Shown here one piece after another: positions 63,148 through 64,000 of a DNA stretch of 64,000 nucleotides. The DNA is from Prunus persica (lineage: Eukaryota; Streptophyta; Magnoliopsida; Rosales; Rosaceae), in assembly GCF_000346465.2 (NCBI RefSeq), contig NC_034015.1, positions 14,863,507 to 14,927,506 of the forward strand, in the 5' to 3' direction. Every line of letters begins with the position of its first letter. Position 1 is the stretch's first letter. The position numbers were made by a program, and so were the translations under genes. The notes beneath the pieces are model-generated. The model did not search any database, was not told where the DNA came from, and was given only the letters and a program-made list of their open reading frames with translations.

Positions 63148-64000
63148 ATGAAGAATACTACCACCATTTGCTTAAAAAAGGTTGGGACGCTCAACTTAGT
63201 CCCATCCTCTATTTGGCCTGTCCTCAGCATGTTTGGCCTCATATACTCAAACAACATTGGTTCTCTTCTTGGAGATGGTAAAAGCACTTATTTTTGGTGG
63301 GATATCTTTATATCAATCTTTTTTGGTCCCCCTTCTCTGAGGCGGCAAATGGTGAATTGGTTTTTCAAGTATCGTGGCAATGGGGTCTGGCACTTACCGC
63401 CCCTCCTAACTCTGCATTTTCCAAGTATTTGTGACAATATTGTGGCTATTTCTTCTTTTCAAGATCTTGTTGCAGGTGATTTGTTAGTTTGGGTGCCATC
63501 CTCCTCTGGAAACCACTCTGCTAAGGACGCTTATGAATTCACATGGCCTAAGTTTGCTCAGGTTCCCTGTGTAAGTTAAATTGGAAACCTTTTATTGAGC
63601 CCCGTAAATCATTTTTAGCATGGCAGGCTTCTCACAGAGGATTTTCTTCAAAAGCGTGGTATTGCCCTTGCTTCTATGTGCTTGTTTTGCAGGATGACTT
63701 CGGAGAATATTAATCCTTTATTTTTTGACTGCCCATTTACTTGTTCCATCTGGAGTTCTATGTTTACTTTTTTTGTTCTGCACTTTACTCCGGGGCCTCT
63801 AGCGATTATTCTTTATGTCGGCTCCTCTACTCATTTTAGCCCCTAGCTCATGGATCTGTGGCTTCTTATGTTTGGAACTACTATGTGGCTAATTTGGGAT
63901 TTAAGGAATAAGTTGCGATTTAAGGAGAAGGTTTCTATAGTTTCTTCTGCTTGTCGTACCATTATTAATCATGTGTATGCCCCTAGTACTCTGGTCAAGG
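63148..64000 (+). mobile_element. 3' part of a LINE (L1-type) ORF2, continues beyond the window
   Basis: The frame shows IGSLLGDGKSTYFWWDIFIS, the plant non-LTR C-terminal pattern. Then LLVWVPSSSGNHSAKDAYEF (the W.PS..G.FS.KSAY block) and, after a stop at 63577-63579 and a frame change, LLTEDFLQKRGIALASMC, LFCRMTSENINPLFFDCPFT and SIWSSMF, the zf-RVT zinc-binding region (C..C...E...H/F..C). The endonuclease and reverse transcriptase core are not present. Stops and frame changes show it is dead. Confidence 0.85.

Noticed and set aside
1..64000. CRISPR arrays, operons, prophage or bacterial mobile elements
   Set aside because: The window is plant nuclear DNA with spliced genes; no regularly spaced direct repeats of CRISPR type were seen.

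Overview
This is a nuclear segment of a eudicot plant. It is AT-rich, with long intergenic stretches, GT-AG introns, chloroplast transit peptides and many small non-autonomous transposons. The CYP79 gene, the mini-Helitrons and the repeat styles suggest a woody rosid, most likely Rosaceae (Prunus or Malus-like); the family is an inference. There is no operon logic: each gene is its own transcription unit.

Gene-bearing part (4.4-52 kb). I could build nine intact protein-coding models. In order: a 105-aa Gag1-like clamp (DUF4050) protein (+); a 16-exon FAD synthase with an N-terminal PAPS-reductase fold and a C-terminal MoaB/CinA-type domain (+); a thioredoxin-like 3-3 protein with a WCRVC active site (+); an intronless S-adenosylmethionine synthase CDS with a 5'UTR intron (-); a DUF4079 chloroplast membrane protein (-); a PTST-type CBM48 starch protein (-); an R2R3-MYB of the MYB36/RAX group (+); a LOW PSII ACCUMULATION-like chloroplast protein (-); and a CYP79 cytochrome P450 (-). 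For every multi-exon gene except the one-exon SAMS CDS, exon lengths sum to a multiple of three and give an open frame.

Broken genes. Between 9.4 and 12 kb lie a 5'-truncated ARM/PRD1-like fragment (-) and a decayed two-pore K+ channel (+) that still has its first selectivity filter. From 54 to 64 kb the window is a graveyard: a MULE-type PB1-like fragment, an aldo-keto reductase exon, a PPR protein remnant, an S-domain receptor kinase split by a transposon, two copies of a TauE/SafE transporter fragment, and the 3' part of a LINE that runs off the window.

Repeats. Five short Helitrons (hairpin plus CTAG end, TC end) occur singly or in tandem, two of them precisely nested. A 183-bp long-TIR element occurs twice with perfect 10-bp target duplications (Mutator-like). 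Other long-TIR elements lie at 37.5, 38.5 and 59.5 kb. A roughly 55-60 bp tandem array carrying a CG-rich palindrome lies at 60.9-61.4 kb, with related sequence at 56.9 kb. A duplicated 263-bp block (8.4 and 15.0 kb) differs mostly by transitions, as expected from methylated-cytosine decay.

I found no clearly novel multi-gene system. The most noteworthy items are the nested Helitron/MULE architecture, the palindromic satellite, the unusual thioredoxin active site and the pseudogenised potassium channel.
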